DNA of 64,000 nt from Dichotomocladium elegans (taxonomy: Eukaryota > Mucoromycota > Mucoromycetes > Mucorales > Lichtheimiaceae). Below, piece after piece: positions 62,740 to 64,000 of this stretch. The notes under the pieces were generated by a model, which was given only the letters and a program-made list of their open reading frames with translations, was not told the DNA's origin and did no database searches. The stretch lies in contig JAIXMN010000022.1 in NCBI GenBank assembly GCA_025716815.1, positions 434,001-498,000 on the forward strand, in the 5' to 3' direction. A program made the position numbers and the translations under genes. Within the stretch, counting starts at the first letter, position 1. Every line of letters begins with the position of its first letter.

Positions 62740-64000
62740 ATGTCAGCCTTACGTAAACTTAATCGTCCTGAACATCGGCTGCAACCTTTGTGGAAGCTGG
62801 AAGGTATGTCTTATTTATTTGCTTTTTCTTTTGCGCAAAGAGTACAAACTAAAGCGACTGGTAGATTTGATCAAAAAGGAATCCATTTCATTAGTATGGC
62901 TAGAAAGACGTAAAGAAAAATCAAAAGTTCGTGATCGTTCTAACGTCGTCATGCTAAACAGGAAGCGCCATATCAGAGAGATATCGTTTGGCACAAATCG
63001 AAGATGTGTTCCTTGATTGACTCTATAATGAATAATTACTACATTCCGCCACTTGTCTTTGCAGTCCGAAAAATACGGAACAGATCTGTTCGAGTCTGCA
63101 TCGACGGAAAACAGAGGCTTACTTCTGTAATGAAGTAAGAAAATAGGGAAGTGGAAGTATAAGTATATATATTTTGACCAAATCAATAGGTTTATGAATA
63201 ACGAAATCCCATATATTGAAGTTGTGGACGGTGTGCGGCATGAATACTACTATTCGGCACGGAATGACCGTGAAAGCACCTTTACCGAAAGTAAGCTACA
63301 TATATGAGGTTATGAACCGAGCCGAGGTATATAACTGCATACTAAACAAACATATTCCATCGATAGACCGCGAATACTTATCCAAAAGCGCTCGAGAACA
63401 ATTTAACGCTGTTGAATTTGTCTGTGGTAAGTCCAGGTGCATATATGCCAGTTTTGCGCTTCCTTTCTCGATGGCAGTTCATGCAATTTCTTACATTATA
63501 TATTTATTAGTTGAATACGTTAATCTCGATTTACAAGCTGAGGTAAAGAAAACCGTGTGAAGACGTGGCCAAGTGTTTGACAGGGCGTGGTTTATCGTAG
63601 ACCGAGATCTTTGCTCGTGTGCAGCTCGGCGTGCCGTTGACAGCCGCTGAAAAGCTCAAAGCGAATTTGTCACCTTCAGCAGGGTTCTGCGAGAAGCTTT
63701 ACGAGGCATATCGTATGAAGATCAAGACAGTACTCCCAGATACGCGTTCTCGTTTATATCAGCACATTGCTGCACTTGTGCTGACTATAAGGGACAATGC
63801 GATCAACTTCCCAGCATCGAGGGTCCGCCTTGAACAGTTTCTCCAGAATCAGTCATATGAACCTACAGAAGACCTCCGAAAAAAATGCACGGAGGCGCTA
63901 GATATCATCGCTGCTATCGCCAAATCAGACCACTTTGACGTCTTCACCCATGTGCGGGGCGATTCGAAAATGATCTTACCAATCGAATTCATTTGTTTTG
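62740..64000 (+). CDS. DUF262 (ParB/Srx-like, GmrSD N-terminal type) protein, 3' end beyond window
   Basis: Seven exons (62740-62803, 62841-62893, 62962-63134, 63190-63290, 63367-63426, 63511-63542, 63601 to the edge) stay in one frame for at least 294 residues. The start MSALRKLNRPEHRLQPLW lies about 200 bases into a pyrimidine-rich leader. DUF262 hallmarks appear in order: APYQRDIVWHKSKMCSLID, SIMNNYYIPPLVFAVR, VRVCIDGKQRLTSVMKFM, EIPYI, FVCVEYVNLD, then TEIFARVQLGVPLTAAEKLK. The IDGKQRLTS and QRDIVW motifs are the family's conserved core, which in prokaryotic GmrSD enzymes binds NTP and supports restriction of modified DNA. Fungal members exist, mostly in Mucoromycota, with unknown role. 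The C-terminal portion (LYQHIAALVLTIRDNA onward) is helical and cut by the window edge. Confidence 0.87.

Noticed and set aside
63061..63064. CTTTGCAG as a splice acceptor in the DUF262 gene
   Set aside because: The upstream frame (QRDIVW through NNYYIPPLVF) reads straight through this site into VRKIRN, so it is coding.

Overview
The window is a gene-dense, intron-rich fungal nuclear sequence. Introns are short (about 50-110 nt) with GT-AG ends; roughly 100 can be placed by reading frame and family similarity, and at least four look like GC-AG introns. Gene content (TMA16, UTP23, HIS3, APC2, UGGT, RanBP2-finger DEAD-box helicase, SAM-type MAPKKK) together with a Fanzor relic, a DUF262 gene and decayed Tc1/mariner copies suggests an early-diverging fungus of the Mucoromycota, probably Mucorales. 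That placement is inference from gene flavour, not from a database search.

Layout, left half: the C-terminal part of proteasome ATPase RPT1 (1-815, +), a small unknown gene (1291-1746, -), TMA16 (3735-4674, -), a membrane RING-CH ubiquitin ligase (4820-6707, -), a dead Tc1/mariner copy (about 7000-8190, +), a coiled-coil protein (8499-9308, -), APC2 (10545-13543, -) divergent from HIS3 (13919-14766, +), a probably myristoylated RING-H2 protein (16705-18030, +), alanine aminotransferase (18821-20646, +), a PAQR/Izh membrane receptor (21650-23040, -), a SAM-domain MAPKKK (24420-27496, +) and a MIT-domain protein (29161-30693, -).

Right half: PDCD5 (32264-33031, -), a 16-exon DEAD-box helicase with five RanBP2-type zinc fingers and a WG-repeat tail (33787-37963, +), the ER folding sensor UGGT (38201-43342, +), UTP23 (44424-45473, +) convergent with a CBS-PB1 tail-anchored protein (45525-48107, -), a Tc1 relic, a PRPP synthetase (49519-50806, +), a secreted GH16 glucanase (50933-52658, -) and an unknown 303-residue protein (52827-54285, -).

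From about 54.3 to 62.7 kb the sequence becomes repeat-rich and gene-poor: a pogo-like MITE, a broken Fanzor (eukaryotic TnpB-like RNA-guided nuclease) gene, a second Tc1/mariner copy and long stretches with nothing recognisable. The window ends inside a DUF262 gene (62740 to the edge, +), a domain best known from prokaryotic DNA-restriction enzymes. The genes are ordinary eukaryotic neighbours rather than a functional cluster. Shared themes are ubiquitin-proteasome work (RPT1, APC2, two RING ligases), ribosome or RNA work (TMA16, UTP23, the helicase) and secretory-pathway quality control (UGGT). The three most interesting loci are the helicase, the Fanzor relic and the DUF262 gene.
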